A program made the translations under genes and the position numbers. The notes below the pieces were generated by a model. That model saw only the letters and a program-made list of their open reading frames with translations, did no database searches and was not told the DNA's origin. A DNA stretch of 64,000 bases from Apiospora phragmitis (taxonomy: Eukaryota > Ascomycota > Sordariomycetes > Amphisphaeriales > Apiosporaceae), in assembly GCA_038363925.1 (NCBI GenBank), contig JAQQWL010000006.1:166501-230500 (forward strand), written 5' to 3'. Below are positions 36,722 to 46,624 of the stretch, piece by piece. How positions within the stretch are numbered: the first letter of the stretch is position 1; each line of letters begins with the position of its first letter.

Positions 36722-38053
36722 TCATTCTCCCACGATACTGAGCTTGGAGCTGCTTCTCTTTTGTAGCCGCGCCCTGGGCCTCGCCTTTTCCTTGTCGACG
36801 GCCTCTTGCTGCGCAACATCCCGACTTGTTGGTCGATTCGCGGCCATGTTGATGAAATTTCCCAGCCGGCTTGCCGAAGCTCGCTCCAAAAGCCCCCGTT
36901 CTTTCCCCTCACCTGTCGCCACGGTCTGCTCTCGGGGCACTGCTGTGCTACCTCCCGCTGGCGTATTCGTCGTAATGGGTCTGCCGTGATCCTGTACCTG
37001 TTGGAGATCGTCTGGATGGTAGAAGCGCCGGTTGGCCACCTCGTAGCACCCTGCTTCGATCGCTGCCTGGTTCTTTTCCATGGCCTCGGGGTTCGTATTG
37101 CCCGATGGCAAATGTCGGTCGACCGTCGAATTAAACGTTCCCCGCAAAGTCTCTCCAGCGCCCTGCATTGGAGGCATTGTATTAGTCTTGTTGTCAATGC
37201 TACCTGTATCCATACTCATGAGCAGGTCATGCCATTGTGCTTACATGCAAGCCTGCGGCTGCAGTCTTCAAGTTCTGCAACGTCGATTTGGGCCGATCGT
37301 GGTGTTCGGGTTTTTGCTGTTCCGGCGCACTTGAGCGGATCGAGTCGAATTCTTGAGGGCGCTGGTTGCGTCCGGGGTGTGAGTAGTTCTGGCTGCTCGG
37401 CCCCGTCGGGCTGCGTGCCACAAACTGTGCATTGGCGTGCGGCGGCGTGCTCGAGAGGTCTGGGTGGTTGGCGGTGGCATCTAGAGAGCGTCGGTTCGCA
37501 TTGCGCTCGGGTATGGTTGGGGTGCGCTCCAAAGTAGGCTGCGCAGTCATGGGTTCGCGCTGTGGTATGATGCGGCGCCCAGGCGTCTCGATGCTTGGTC
37601 GCCGCCGCTGCTCGCTGGGGTCGGGCTCCGACTGTTGTATTGCTGGAGACTCGGCAGCATCGTCTTTTACGGTGGATAGTTCAGCCGCGGCTGGGGCATT
37701 GGGCTTCTCGACTGTTGTGGTGATGCCGTTGGACCCCGTCACGGTTGTTGTTGTCGTGGTTGTCGTGGTGGTTGTCGTGACCGTTTGTCCGCTGTTGGGA
37801 TTGACATGCGTCTCGCGCTTGATGGTGGGACTTGTGTGAGGTAGGCTGGAGACAGCACGTTGGCGCTCTTGGAGGCGCTAGAATCTCTTTCGGTGGTTGT
37901 CAACGAGGTGGTGGGCTCGCTCCCGCCGTATGCTGAGTCCCCCGCTCCCTGGTCGTGCTGCCCAATGAGAGCCGGACGGGGGTCCCCACTCTTGCGCTTG
38001 TCTCTCGACGAGAACACCTTCCACTTCGACTTCTTTTCCGTGGCCGGCTCCAT
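36722..38053 (-). CDS. Fungal-specific disordered protein, function unknown
   Basis: Two exons, 38053-37245 and 37162-36722, with one missing base near 37845-37855 that restores a poly-Thr segment (near 37740-37790); 416 residues result. The protein is rich in Ser, Thr, Pro, Gln and Arg and largely disordered. The best-conserved part straddles the intron: NLKTAAAGLH joined to GAGETLRGTFNSTVDRH, then EAGCYEVANRRFYHPDD. I recognise this block as recurring in filamentous ascomycete hypothetical proteins, but no function is assigned. The C-terminus is basic. The ATG at 38053 (MEPATEKKSKWKVFSS) is the first in frame. Confidence 0.7.
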
Positions 38054-38507
38054 TGGCGTGCAGTGCAACAAGTCAAACGGTCAATCAAGATGGATGAAAT
38101 GGCCAAAGTGGTTGAAGCCAGAGACATTAAGGTCGTCTTTGGTCTTTGCATGTCTAGACGAAGCAGCGCTTGCTGCGCGATGAGGTCACAGATCACCCGC
38201 CCTAGCAGCATAACCGGGTTCGTGTGCCGTTGCCCGCCGACGGCCGACCGCTCTGCTGGAATTGCGATCCTACGTGTTTCGTGATTAGTCGACGCCCTGT
38301 GCTACCAGCTGAATGCTCGAAGCACTACCCTTATTACGCACTCCTCGCATCAGACTTCCACGACATGGGATCACTAAGTCAGGGATAGAAGATGGATAGA
38401 TACCTACATAGATAGTCGCCGCATGCGTCATTTAACCCGGAAGCAGATCGTGTCCACTTACAGCTAATTATTAACAGATACCCGCCAGCCATTGCGGTGA
38501 TAGATTT
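38054..38507. other. Spacer between PLC 3' end and disordered-protein gene
   Basis: Both flanking genes are leftward. No feature seen beyond probable promoter sequence. Confidence 0.45.
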
Positions 38508-40580
38508 CTATGAGAGCTTGAGCTCGATCTTAACCAAGATTGTTCCTTTGCCTGCCATGCCGTTCTTGTCCATCAGTTTGATGAACCGGTAGCCGCGCCT
38601 CAGCCTATCCAGTCGGATACAAGCCCAGGCCGCCAGATCGTCGTGTCCAATCTCGTCATCCTTGACCACGAATCGTACAAACGCCAGCTCCGGATTGACA
38701 CCCATCACCTGCTTGAACTCGAGCACGTCCGCCTTGAAGTCCGGATGGATTCCCTTCTTGGTCTTGGTCTTGGCCTTGTATTCCCCCTCTTTGGCTTTCC
38801 CCGACTGCCCACGCTGCTTTGCCAGCTCGGTATAGGGGGGCTCCGTATGAAGTTCCACCTTGAGGTACGGATTGAATCCGGATGGGTTATCTCCCTCCTT
38901 TGGCAGCGGTAGGTCCTGGCCCGCGAGTACCGTGATCTTTAGATCGAGAGTCTGGTTCAGGATCCGGGGTGTTCCCAGGGGTGCCGTGATGATCTCGCCT
39001 GCAGTAGTGACCGCCAGGGCATTGTCCGTCGTCGCCACGGGTTTCGGGCCCCTGTATCCTTCTGGCTTGAGGACGTACCCGCCGGTGCCGGCAAACATCC
39101 CTTCGTTCAGCATCATGCCCTCGTCCCACTTCTGCCAGTTCAGTGCGACGATCTGGATGCCCTTGCGCCAAAATACGGGCGGGTCGATGTTGGAAGAGCC
39201 TATGCGCATTCCGGAGGGATACGTCCGCATCATGAAGCGCTCGTTGTGCTTGAGCAAATCTGGCGCCTGCTTCTCGTGCACCTCCAACACGCCACGCTCC
39301 GAGAGCGAGAACATGTGGGTCGGCATCTGTGCCTCCGGCTGGGCCAGCGACTTGAATGTGACGCCCCGTGTGTAGACCCCCAGCTGGCTGAGGGCCTGGA
39401 TGATCTTGGAGGGTTTTTTGGCTTTCTCATCAGCTATCGGCGGTAGGTCGTCTTTATCGGATGTTGTCGTCGAGCTCGGTACCAACTTATCCGTAGACCC
39501 AGTTTGGGGTGGTGCGTACTTGACTTTGACGAGTATCTTCCGCTTCAGATCCCCCGGCGCAGGAAGAACCTTGCAGTCGGCATCGGGTGGCGATAGCAGG
39601 AAGTCGGCCCAGGTTTCATTCATAATCTTCACCATGGCCTCCTGTTGCACGTCGGAACAGTGCACCTCAAGACTGACGATCAGAGGTAGGTCGGTGACCG
39701 TGAATGCGTCATCCCTGATGGCTTCACAGACATTGCGGAACGAGACTTCTTTGGTAAGAGTATAGCCATGCAGCACGCGAGGCTCGACGGCGATGGCCTG
39801 AGGGCTGGACGTTCTCTGGAGCGCGGACAACACAGTCCCCTCCGATACCGCGTCCTTGGCACTAGTCCCGTCGCTCGTTGCGGAACTGCTCGCGTCCTTG
39901 CTCGCGTCCTGGCCTATACCTTTGTCGCTCTCGTGACTCGTGTACTTCTCAAGTCGCTTTCCCAAGGAGGTATTCTCCAGCCGGCTGGTGATAGACGAGG
40001 GGATGTGCTTAGCCAAGCGCTCCTTGCGGCTCCCCTTCCTAATGGCCTTCTTCTCGGCATACTCCTCCTCGTCGCTGTCGCTCTCCGACGACTCAGAGTC
40101 TGAGCTGTCGCCATCCCACACATCGATTTCGATGCACCTGCAACCGCGCAGCAACACGTTCTTGTACGCATCTGTGCTCGAGTCGCTGGAGAGCTGGTTC
40201 CCGGTGAGATAGGTGTTGTGGCTGGAGCTGATGAAGTAATTGTTGAGGGGCCAGGTGAAATCCTCGGTACTGACGGGGGCGAGCGCATCGGCGGCCGACG
40301 AAGTCATGTAATGTAAGAAAGCATGGAAGTCCAGACTGTCTTGGGCCGCGATGTTATCCGAGGGGTCGCTGACCTTGTCGGCCTGCACGTGATGCAAAAA
40401 TGCGATGACCTGATCTTTGTTCCATTTCTTATCGAAACCAGCGTGGCGGTTGAAGAGCTGCTCAAGGTGTGGTAGAACGGAAACATTCAGCTCCTGGATG
40501 TGTCGTGGGTCCCCACTGGGTTGACCGCCGCCCGCCTGGTGGACAGAATCCTGCATCTGCACTGTACCTGAATCATCCAT
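38508..40580 (-). CDS. Phosphoinositide-specific phospholipase C (EF-hand-like, X, Y and C2 domains)
   Basis: Intronless, 690 residues from the ATG at 40580; an upstream in-frame GTG is not needed. An EF-hand-like helical N-terminus (residues 30-95) is followed by the X domain with catalytic His121 in FISSSHNTYLTGNQL and GCRCIEIDVWDGD. An acidic/Ser-rich insert of about 100 residues interrupts the X domain before VLHGYTLTKEVSF and LPLIVSLEVHCSDVQQEAM. The Y domain has SERGVLEVHEKQAPDLLKHN, RTYPSGMRIGSSNIDPP and WRKGIQIVALNWQKWDEGMM. A C2 domain with LDLKITVLAGQDLP closes the protein. The enzyme hydrolyses PIP2 to IP3 and diacylglycerol. No PH domain is present, as in many fungal PLCs. Confidence 0.95.
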   Translation of the reverse strand: MDDSGTVQMQDSVHQAGGGQPSGDPRHIQELNVSVLPHLEQLFNRHAGFDKKWNKDQVIAFLHHVQADKVSDPSDNIAAQDSLDFHAFLHYMTSSAADALAPVSTEDFTWPLNNYFISSSHNTYLTGNQLSSDSSTDAYKNVLLRGCRCIEIDVWDGDSSDSESSESDSDEEEYAEKKAIRKGSRKERLAKHIPSSITSRLENTSLGKRLEKYTSHESDKGIGQDASKDASSSATSDGTSAKDAVSEGTVLSALQRTSSPQAIAVEPRVLHGYTLTKEVSFRNVCEAIRDDAFTVTDLPLIVSLEVHCSDVQQEAMVKIMNETWADFLLSPPDADCKVLPAPGDLKRKILVKVKYAPPQTGSTDKLVPSSTTTSDKDDLPPIADEKAKKPSKIIQALSQLGVYTRGVTFKSLAQPEAQMPTHMFSLSERGVLEVHEKQAPDLLKHNERFMMRTYPSGMRIGSSNIDPPVFWRKGIQIVALNWQKWDEGMMLNEGMFAGTGGYVLKPEGYRGPKPVATTDNALAVTTAGEIITAPLGTPRILNQTLDLKITVLAGQDLPLPKEGDNPSGFNPYLKVELHTEPPYTELAKQRGQSGKAKEGEYKAKTKTKKGIHPDFKADVLEFKQVMGVNPELAFVRFVVKDDEIGHDDLAAWACIRLDRLRRGYRFIKLMDKNGMAGKGTILVKIELKLS

Positions 40581-41352
40581 TTGTAGGATTCTGCAACCGA
40601 GGAAATGATATTCTGCGATGGTCACTAATCTTTGTAAGTTGGTTCCTCCGGTGCACTTCGTAGAAACCGAGATAATCAGATTCCTATCTGATCTCCAGTG
40701 AATCGAGCAGGGCCCCCAGGTCGGGAGTCATTACGAGTAACAAGTTCCTGATGGACACTGACCAAAGCGGGGGCTATTGGGGCCTTGGGCCTGGTGCTGC
40801 CCCAAGCCAGAAACTCAAGCCACCCAGACACGACCACATCATCCTGTCAACCGTCAACCTACTTGATTTCTTGCTTGCCGTGTGTTTCATGTGGATGGAT
40901 CGGCCTGCGTGTTCTACGAAATGCCCAGACGCTCATACGCAACCCCTTGGCAAACCCCGATTTCCCTGCTGGTACGTCATAATCAAGGCCGTCATTGCAG
41001 AGCCACAGCACAAGCCGATTTACCCGCCTCAGGAACCCTGCTGCCTGCCAAGGCTAATTGTGGCGGCCCTTGTAGGTATGTACCTAAGCGCCACCCAAAT
41101 ACATAGGTATGTACATGCATGTACATGTAGGTATATCAGACTGTGTTCCTGCGAAGTCCCCTCCATATATTCTTGACTTCTTTTCTTTCCTCTTTATATG
41201 ATTACCCGTACGATCGACTACGCTCAGCATCCGTAGCCGACTTCGTTTCAAAGGTCGTCTTGGATAATCATGCATTAAATCGCCTCACATGATGTTCTGG
41301 TGTCACGTGTGAAGGTTTACCATCTACAGATTCAGGTGCTTTGAGTTAGTCG
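40581..41352. other. PLC promoter region
   Basis: Contains the 18-bp palindrome at 41109-41126 among GTAGGTATGTAC-like motifs. No gene seen. Confidence 0.5.
41109..41126. repeat. 18-bp perfect palindrome containing TACATGTA-type motif
   Basis: The sequence ATGTACATGCATGTACAT is its own reverse complement. It lies in the spacer between the PLC gene and the secreted-protein relic, next to GTAGGTATGTACC repeats. Confidence 0.8.
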
Positions 41353-41827
41353 CTAAAATAGGTATGGCGGTTCACCCATGCTGTTGTCGTCCTTGCAGGC
41401 CAGCTCTTCGGTAGTGGCATATATGCTCGACGAAGCGGGAGCATCGATGGTGACACTGCAAGGGTCGGGGGTGCGAGTCGAGTTGGCCACCACGGCAGAA
41501 GAGCCGCCGGGCCATGTCTACGACGACCATATGCCTTTGGCTTCCAAGGTGTCTGTGACGTTGATGACAACTCCTTGCTTCTCGGAACACTCTTTGTTGG
41601 CAGTAGCAGCAACAAGATTTACATCCTGCGCGCTGTCTTCAATGGTCCACTGGGTAGAGTTGGCGTAAGTATGCCAGATGACTGTATCTTCGGTGCAATG
41701 GGCGTAATCGAAAGTCCACCGCATAGCATATGTGCCGACTAGGCCAGGAGGTGAACTGCATCTTGAATGACGCCAAGCGAAGCACAAGGAGACTGGACGC
41801 TGCAGAGGGAAAGGTGGAGCTGCTCAT
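41353..41827 (-). pseudogene. Small secreted-type protein relic with an in-frame stop
   Basis: A leader-like peptide starts at 41827 (MSSSTFPSAASSLLVLRLAS). One base off, a frame continues GLVGTYAMRWTFDYAHC, STQWTIEDSAQDVNLVAATA and INVTDTLEAKG, then meets a TAG at 41518 and stays open afterwards to 41353 with a cysteine-containing end (TPDPCSVTIDAPASSS, ELACKDDNSMG). The layout resembles small secreted fungal proteins of unknown function. The stop plus frame break suggest a pseudogene. I do not recognise the family with certainty. Confidence 0.4.
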
Positions 41828-42089
41828 GCCCAGTCCGTTCTCACCTCACGAAAGACGAGATTACTGTAGTATGGGGATAGGAATGGGAAGAGCACTGGGT
41901 TGGTTGCTGAAGGTTGGAAATGAGCAAGATGCGATGGCCGACGAGCTCCTGCATGTGGCCTGGGGAGTTCCTCCGAGACCGAAGGCGCAGCGTCCCAAAC
42001 AGAAATGCGGTTGGTGCAAGGCTGTTGCGGCCCTCCGTCCGTCGAAAGTCGGCTGACAGCAGCAGTTAGGAAATCCTCTACTCAGATAA

Positions 42090-42101
42090 CCCTAAGTAAC
42101 C
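42090..42101 (+). repeat. CCCTAAGTAACC motif, copy 1 (telomere-like)
   Basis: Twelve-base motif preceded by ATAA, so that TAACCCTAA is a partial telomere-type repeat. It lies 108 bp upstream of the chitinase relic start. Confidence 0.75.
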
Positions 42102-42624
42102 GATCGGGATGTTGGAGGAAGGTTTGAAGGCTACCCCCAAGGCCATCCTTCTGCTTCTTCCCTGTCACTCTTTTACCGATCTTCAGCAAGACCAAACCGG
42201 TCAAAGCCATGGTGACTTCGCCGTGGCTCACGGCCGCCTTTGGGGCTATCGGTCTCATGTTGTCTGCCGAGGGTGTCTCAGCCAAACTGGGCGCCAGCAC
42301 ATCCTCCCGCGGTGCTGAGACTTGCCCGGAGCGCTGCAGCGTATCGGGGTCTCGCACCGGCAACAGGTCCGGCTACCCCAGCTTCAAGAAGGTCAGGAGA
42401 TGCCAGAAATCCATGTTCATCGACTTCACTCCCCATGATGATGTCGACGACCCGGACAGCAACCACCGGATTCATGCCTGCTCTTCGTATGGCCCTGACT
42501 TCAGCACTCTTCCTTGTGAGCTCATGTCTAGGCTGACTGCATCCACCGAGCCCACTGGTGGAGGGCTTCGCGGCTTCTGACATTCGCTCTCTGGTCAGTC
42601 AGATGCGCCAGTATGCTCAGCGTG

Positions 42625-42635
42625 GGTTACTTAGG
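42625..42635 (-). repeat. CCTAAGTAACC motif, copy 2 (inverted)
   Basis: Eleven bases identical to copy 1 but on the opposite strand, inside the coding part of the chitinase relic between QYAQ and FGQSG. Confidence 0.7.
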
Positions 42636-43011
42636 ACCAACCCTTCACCATCTTTGGTCAGTCCGGTCAGGCTACCATCAGTCTCTACGTCGGCCAAAGC
42701 CTGCTTAACCATGGGCTTACTGCCTCTGCCTTGCAGATGTTCGAGGACAATCTTACCAAACTCAACGTCTCGTCCCCTGAGCTGGCCTTGCAACTTTGTG
42801 GTAAGTGAAATGCGATTTATTAATAAACTACGACGACGTCCTCAAACACCAAGGAAAATAATTAACAGCGGTGATTGTTTAGGGCTTGACTACGACAGTA
42901 CCCAGATCCTCGGTATCATGGCCACAAGCCGTGGCAAGTATGCAGAGAGAGAGAGCGGCTAGGCCAACGCCACTTGTCTGTCATTCTCCGAATCAACCTT
43001 CAGGGCCAGGA

Positions 43012-43023
43012 CCCTAAGTAACC
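43012..43023 (+). repeat. CCCTAAGTAACC motif, copy 3
   Basis: Perfect 12-base copy within the chitinase relic, in the same orientation as copy 1. Confidence 0.75.
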
Positions 43024-43095
43024 GCTTCTTCCGACCAATGGCGCCACCGGCCCGGAACAGTACCGCCAAGACATCGGTGTCAATTGTTCGAAGGG

Positions 43096-43107
43096 GGTTA
43101 CTTAGGG
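43096..43107 (-). repeat. CCCTAAGTAACC motif, copy 4 (inverted)
   Basis: Perfect 12-base inverted copy. With copy 3 it brackets 72 bp. Confidence 0.75.
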
Positions 43108-44280
43108 CTCGCGCCGAGTGTAGAACAGTCCAGGTCTACTCTGGCGACAGCTGCGCCAAGCTGGCTTCCAAATGCGGTGTTTCCGGTACCGTCTTCACCA
43201 ATTATATTAATAAGATATATTGTTAGGATGAGAATTAAAATTCAGCATTCCAGTCTGGATTCCAACTTTCCGTCATTATTGTGGTATAGGTTCAACCCAG
43301 CTCTGCCCCCTGCACAGTTGAAGCCGGATGCAAGATCGTCCTTTACTTTCCTGCCACACGAGCAAGGTGCCGTGTTGTACGGCATGCTTTGAGAATAGTG
43401 TCTGGGCAGCCTCGGTCGCGCCTGTGCCGCCAACAGCCAAATACCACACCGACAACCCCAGCCCACTGGTTGTCCTTGCCCTGCGTAAGGGCGCGTCCCA
43501 TGGATGCTGGCAAATTCCATGACATCGAGAGGACGCTATTTGCCTCCGTCATCCCGCACCTCTGGAACGCCTCGGACACTCACGCCTTCATTCTCGAAGT
43601 TGGCTTCCCTTGAGGCGAGGGGATCTGCAGAGTTATCTGCTCGGGGACCGCAAAGGTGCCTGCGTCGACGGCTGGCAGTACTACACGTCTTATCCCAAGG
43701 GCTCGTCCGAGTTCTGCCCCTGCTCCGACAAGAACAACAATTGACCGGTCGACGGGGCCCGCCGGCACAAGCGCGGGCGGCTGGAGCTGCTGGACGGATC
43801 GAAGGGTTCCATTGAGGGGGCGGTGCGCACCTCACTGCAGAACGGCAAGAAGAACGGCGGCGCCATCGTCGACGTCGAGAACACCGGCAGTGCCCGGGAC
43901 CTGATGGACAACGACATCGTCACGCCCGGATTCGTGCGCATGCCCGTCTGCAGCCCCGACCTGGCCAGGAAGCAGTGGAACCGCGGCGGTATAACCCTAA
44001 CTAACACGCCATCGAGATCGCGAGCAGTAATGCCGCGAGGCAGCGTTGTAAGATGGGACAAACTCCACTAGGACTCCCCCCTCTCTCTCTTTCTCTCCTT
44101 TTCTCTCTTTGGTCATATCGTGAGAATGCGAGTCCTGGGCAATGGTTTGTTGGTGGTGTAGTTGTTGCTGTTCACCGCGCGGTGCGTCTGCGGCGGCACC
44201 GTAAGCCCGTTCGGCCACCGCTCCTTTGTGAAGGCCTCCCAGTTCGACTCACACGGGAACTCCCTTGGATGATCCGGCGC

Positions 44281-44370
44281 CAGCGCCTTCAAGCGCACCG
44301 CCGAAGAACTCGTGGAGCGCCTCAAGAAGAAAGCCTCGTCCCTCGCTCGCTTGCGCCACCCCAACATATA
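44281..44370 (+). pseudogene. SCY1-like pseudokinase fragment
   Basis: About 30 codons read FKRTAEELVERLKKKASSLA followed by RLRHPNI, the start of a kinase-like domain as in SCY1 family proteins. Nothing else of such a gene is seen on either side, so this is an isolated piece. The call is by motif memory only. Confidence 0.4.
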
Positions 44371-44800
44371 ATCACGGCAAGACTCTACCGACCATGGCTG
44401 GCATCCAAGCTTAGATCCTTCTTTTCTGTTAAATTCTGGCCTCGGTGGTCGACGACCTCTTGGCATATCCGGAACTGCAGGTCACTGTCCTGATTTAGCT
44501 GTTCCCTGTATAATGGCATCAGTGACCTCGGCATTCCGCCCCTATCGAGGAAACCCGTACCCTCGATTATTCAGACGTCGAGACCTGGGCGTCGTCGCTG
44601 GGCGGGCTGTTGCCCATGGTGCGGGTGCCCGCCATGGCGCGCGGCTGGTACGAGTGCAGCGCCTATACCCTCGTCAGCTTTTCGTCGTAACTTCAAACAA
44701 GGGCTGGCTTGGCTACCTCAGCAAACCCACCCTCCACCGCCCTCAACCACAAGCCCCAAGGCCGCATCACCGTGTCGCTCGCCATGGTCTTGGAGGCCTC

Positions 44801-45056
44801 GGCCTGGTCGCGGCCGGCACCTGGACGCGCTGGGTCGGCCTGTATGACTTCGCGCAGGCGGGCGACTGCGTCGCCGCGTGGGGCTCCGCCGTCGACCGCA
44901 CGGCCGAGCGCGGCCACAGCCCCGGCGTCGGCATCGGCGGCAACGGCGTCACGCAGACGGTCTGGAGCCCGTGCGGGCGATACCTGCTGGTCGCGGAGCG
45001 GAAGTCGCGGGGCATCCTCGTGTACGACGTACGCGTCACGGGCGAGCTGCTCGGAG
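44801..45056 (+). pseudogene. WRAP53/TCAB1-like WD40 fragment
   Basis: The segment encodes LVAAGTWTRWVGLYDF, GIGGNGVTQTVWSPCGRYLL and SRGILVYDVRVTGELLG, matching blades of the fungal WRAP53-like WD40 protein. It stops abruptly after GELLG and no other blades are found. WRAP53 proteins guide telomerase and scaRNAs in animals; the fungal role is unclear. Confidence 0.45.
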
Positions 45057-45364
45057 CAGCGCCTTTTCCGTCTGGATCTTGCTCCAGTTGCTCTCGACTG
45101 CCATCAACTGCACATACAGCAGCATCTCGTTGAGCCTCGCTGTTGTCCAGCCGGTAGACCGTCGCCTTGGGCCGGCGGCGCATCGACGTCGGGATCCTCG
45201 TCGGCTATGGCGGTCCCATCACTATCCTCTGCCTCGGAGTCCTCCTGGCTCGTCGGCGTAGACACGGATGGCCCATCCCCTTCCACAATCCACAGATCTG
45301 CCTCCAGACTAGCGGAGGTGGTCCCGATGCATGTCTTAGGTGGAGTGGGCTGATCACCTATCAA
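45050..45364 (-). pseudogene. Fragment of an unrecognised acidic/helical protein
   Basis: On the minus strand an acidic stretch (SQEDSEAEDSDGTAIADEDP) leads, with frame changes, into RRPKATVYRLDNSEA and NEMLLYVQLMAVESNWSKIQ. It has coding character but no family is recognised, and it abuts the WD40 fragment on the other strand. Confidence 0.3.
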
Positions 45365-45442
45365 CAGAGTTCATTCATCTTGTCATAACGCAACTTGAAG
45401 TTTCCACTCTCGGGCTTCTGTGACATGGAAGTCAAAGAAAGT

Positions 45443-45718
45443 TCATGCTCGGAGCTCTTCCTTCGCGACAACGTCGGCCAAGGTGTAGTTGGCCCCGGCC
45501 ACGCTCGCGTACAGCGCCGCCATCACGCTGACGCCCAGCTGCTTGCAGGCCGCCATGACCCTCTTCGATTCCTCCTTGTCGAGTGCGCTGCGCGTCGCTG
45601 CCGGCAGCGTGGCCGCGTCGCCCAGGCACGGGATCTCGATCGCGCCCGCGACGTGTGCAAACGTGCACAGGGCGGCGGCGGCGCGTTCCTTTAGTTCTGG
45701 CGTGAATTCCGTCGGCAT
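45443..45718 (-). pseudogene. Fragment of a condensation-type/TRI3-like acyltransferase
   Basis: An open frame of 91 codons contains IEIPCLGDAATLPAATRSAL and ESKRVMAACKQLGVSVMAAL, a pattern seen near the centre of fungal acetyltransferases of the condensation-domain fold. The catalytic HxxxD motif is not present. Only this internal piece exists. Confidence 0.35.
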
Positions 45719-46624
45719 GGCGGCGCGAGGCGCTCAATCTCGGTGCCCCAAGCAGGCCTTGCAGATCTGGATTGTTGCTAGACTCACATAGGCCGCTCCG
45801 CTACGCCCTGTTGCCGGCCCCGGCCTTGCTGCTCTGAAGATTGGTCAAGACCCTCCTCATGACCGCTGGTCTGATCCCTCGCGACCTGGCTGGGGATGTC
45901 ATCCACGGCAAGTATACGGCGCAGGTGCCCGGCCCGAACGGCGCCATGCCGGCTTCGGACTCTGGCGCCAATGACCACGTCTCAGCTTGAGATTGTTTTC
46001 TTTGCAGAATAATGAACCGCTTGTTATGGTGCTGTGGGTGTAATTTGCAGAGGATGCTTTTGGTGCGGTGCTTTCCGAGTTCCCTGGAACGGGACGCCTG
46101 TTCTCCGGTCCCGTGCTCACGCCTTCACAGATCTTATAGTGTCTCTTACTTTGCCATGCATGCCCATGGTTCAACCAAGCTGAATCACTTCAGTGAACTG
46201 TGTCAGCCTATCATGCCTTTCAGGCTCCGGAAAGCTGCCTATGGAGTCTCCACGCATCGACCCGAGCTTGGGCGACTCCAATGCTTCTGGCAACGTAGTA
46301 TCGAGTCTGCAATAGGGGAAACGACTGTAGCCTGTAGGAGGACAAATGGTAATAGCCTAAATGCCGGCCGGAGCTTTCGGCAGACTCGACGAGCTTCAAT
46401 CCAGAGAGCTGGAGACATGCGGGGGCGGGGCCTTTTGGTCGGCCGCGGAAATGCATCGGCTCGTACTTCTGCGGGGTAACAACGTGACCGTAGCTCCGTG
46501 GACCTTTTCCAGCATTCTACAGTTCGCTGCCGCAGACCAGCCAACGACTAAGATTTTGGTCAGACTGTTGCAACCTTACGCCTCTGTGTTTGAAGCTCCA
46601 GCCTCCGTGCCGGCGCCTTACACG

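Larger units (their letters stand above)
42209..44010 (+). pseudogene. Killer-toxin-like class V LysM chitinase, catalytic middle missing
   Basis: The 5' part encodes a signal peptide (start at 42209), the conserved front block ETCPERCSVSG with HACSSYGPDFSTLP, then in other frames IRSLVSQMRQYAQ, FGQSGQATISLYVGQ, and after an intron LDYDSTQILGIMATS. A LysM-like piece (CRTVQVYSGDSCAKLASKCG) follows near 43125-43185. No GH18 catalytic motif is present anywhere. The next recognisable part is already the family's C-terminal region: FASVIPHLWNASDTHAF (43530), ACVDGWQYYTSYPKG (43660) and a block ending VTPGFVRMPVCSP (43960). Frames change several times. The gene therefore has lost roughly its central two-thirds and is not functional as a chitinase. 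Identification is from recalled family order. Confidence 0.6.

Noticed and set aside
46361..46624. In-frame upstream extension of the M20 gene
   Set aside because: Open frame only; family members start near 46625 and the extension has no conserved feature.
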